Below are positions 6,960 through 7,093 of a stretch of 7,093 nt of DNA, piece after piece. Made by a program: the position numbers and the translations under genes. This DNA is from Thermoanaerobacterales bacterium (GTDB lineage Bacteria; Bacillota; Thermosediminibacteria; Thermosediminibacterales; Tepidanaerobacteraceae): the NCBI GenBank assembly GCA_012841995.1, contig DUTQ01000073.1, forward strand, positions 1-7,093, given 5' to 3'. The notes under the pieces are model-generated. The model saw only the letters and a program-made list of their open reading frames with translations, did no database searches and was not told where the DNA came from. The number at the start of each line of letters is the position of its first letter. Position 1 is the stretch's first letter.

Positions 6960-7093
6960 TTGTTTGAGCAGATTATTGTTCCATTTGAACCCATAAATAC
7001 GGAAAAAATCCCGGTAGGGAAACAGTGGATTGCCCAAGTGAATTGGCTTTCAACAATAGATTCCCCTGAATATCCGGATTTTGCAGTTTTTGA
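6960..7093 (+). CDS. Start of a gene cut by the window end; possible LigD-type DNA ligase-related protein
   Basis: Forty-four codons are visible from TTG 6960, open to the window end. Residues 7-29, with VPFEPINTEKIPVGKQW followed by IAQVNW, resemble the opening of clostridial LigD-type ATP-dependent DNA ligases. As I recall these, they begin with a PMEP-like motif and about 18 residues later have W-I-x-Q-V-K-W-D-G, where the Lys carries AMP. Here that place reads Q-V-N-W-L-S (residues 26-31), so the adenylation lysine is missing at the aligned position. The next stretch, IDSPEYPDF, also recalls the segment that precedes KWDG in other ligases, so the true motif could lie just beyond the window. 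The neighbourhood (ku 2.6 kb upstream, a sigma-G-like promoter) fits NHEJ, but the similarity is short. The gene is likely real; the ligase identity is tentative. Confidence 0.4.
   Translation, partial: MFEQIIVPFEPINTEKIPVGKQWIAQVNWLSTIDSPEYPDFAVF

Overview
The window is AT-rich, with strong Shine-Dalgarno sites (AGGAGGT, AAGGAGGG). Its gene families (clostridial-type Ku, RACo-like corrinoid activator, MobB-like NTPase with an Fe-S motif) point to an anaerobic, low-GC, probably spore-forming Firmicute of the Clostridia. The species cannot be named from this sequence. There are six coding regions, two of them cut by the window edges. No tRNA, rRNA, CRISPR array or insertion sequence was seen.

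Left block (1-2287, minus strand): transcription runs purK -> purE -> a HAD-family phosphatase that leaves the window at base 1. PurK and PurE are the two-step N5-CAIR route of de novo purine synthesis. Their genes are 1 base apart, with the purE ribosome site inside the end of purK. The HAD gene follows after 41 bases with its own ribosome site and no visible terminator. It resembles the MtnX/phosphoserine-phosphatase-like branch.

Divergent intergenic region (2288-2570): this holds a long three-part hairpin followed by a T-tract, oriented as a terminator or attenuator in the purK leader. Nearer ku there is an 8+8 bp inverted repeat and a TATAAT hexamer.

Right block (2571-6750, plus strand): ku (non-homologous end joining), a MobB-like P-loop NTPase with a C-terminal four-cysteine Fe-S motif, and an 836-residue protein. 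The last joins a methionine-synthase-activation-like domain, a [2Fe-2S] ferredoxin domain and a RACo-type ASKHA ATPase. Gaps are about 60 bases with no terminators between them, so they may share a transcript. A clear intrinsic terminator follows at 6791-6823. The NTPase/Fe-S protein and the fused activator together look like a dedicated ATP-driven system for reductive reactivation of a corrinoid (B12) protein. This is the most interesting part of the window.

Right edge (6871-7093): a promoter resembling the forespore sigma-G class precedes a TTG-started frame cut by the window end. Its first residues resemble the start of a LigD-type ATP-dependent DNA ligase, but the expected catalytic KxDG is not seen. 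If it is a ligase-related gene, the corrinoid pair sits between the two NHEJ genes.
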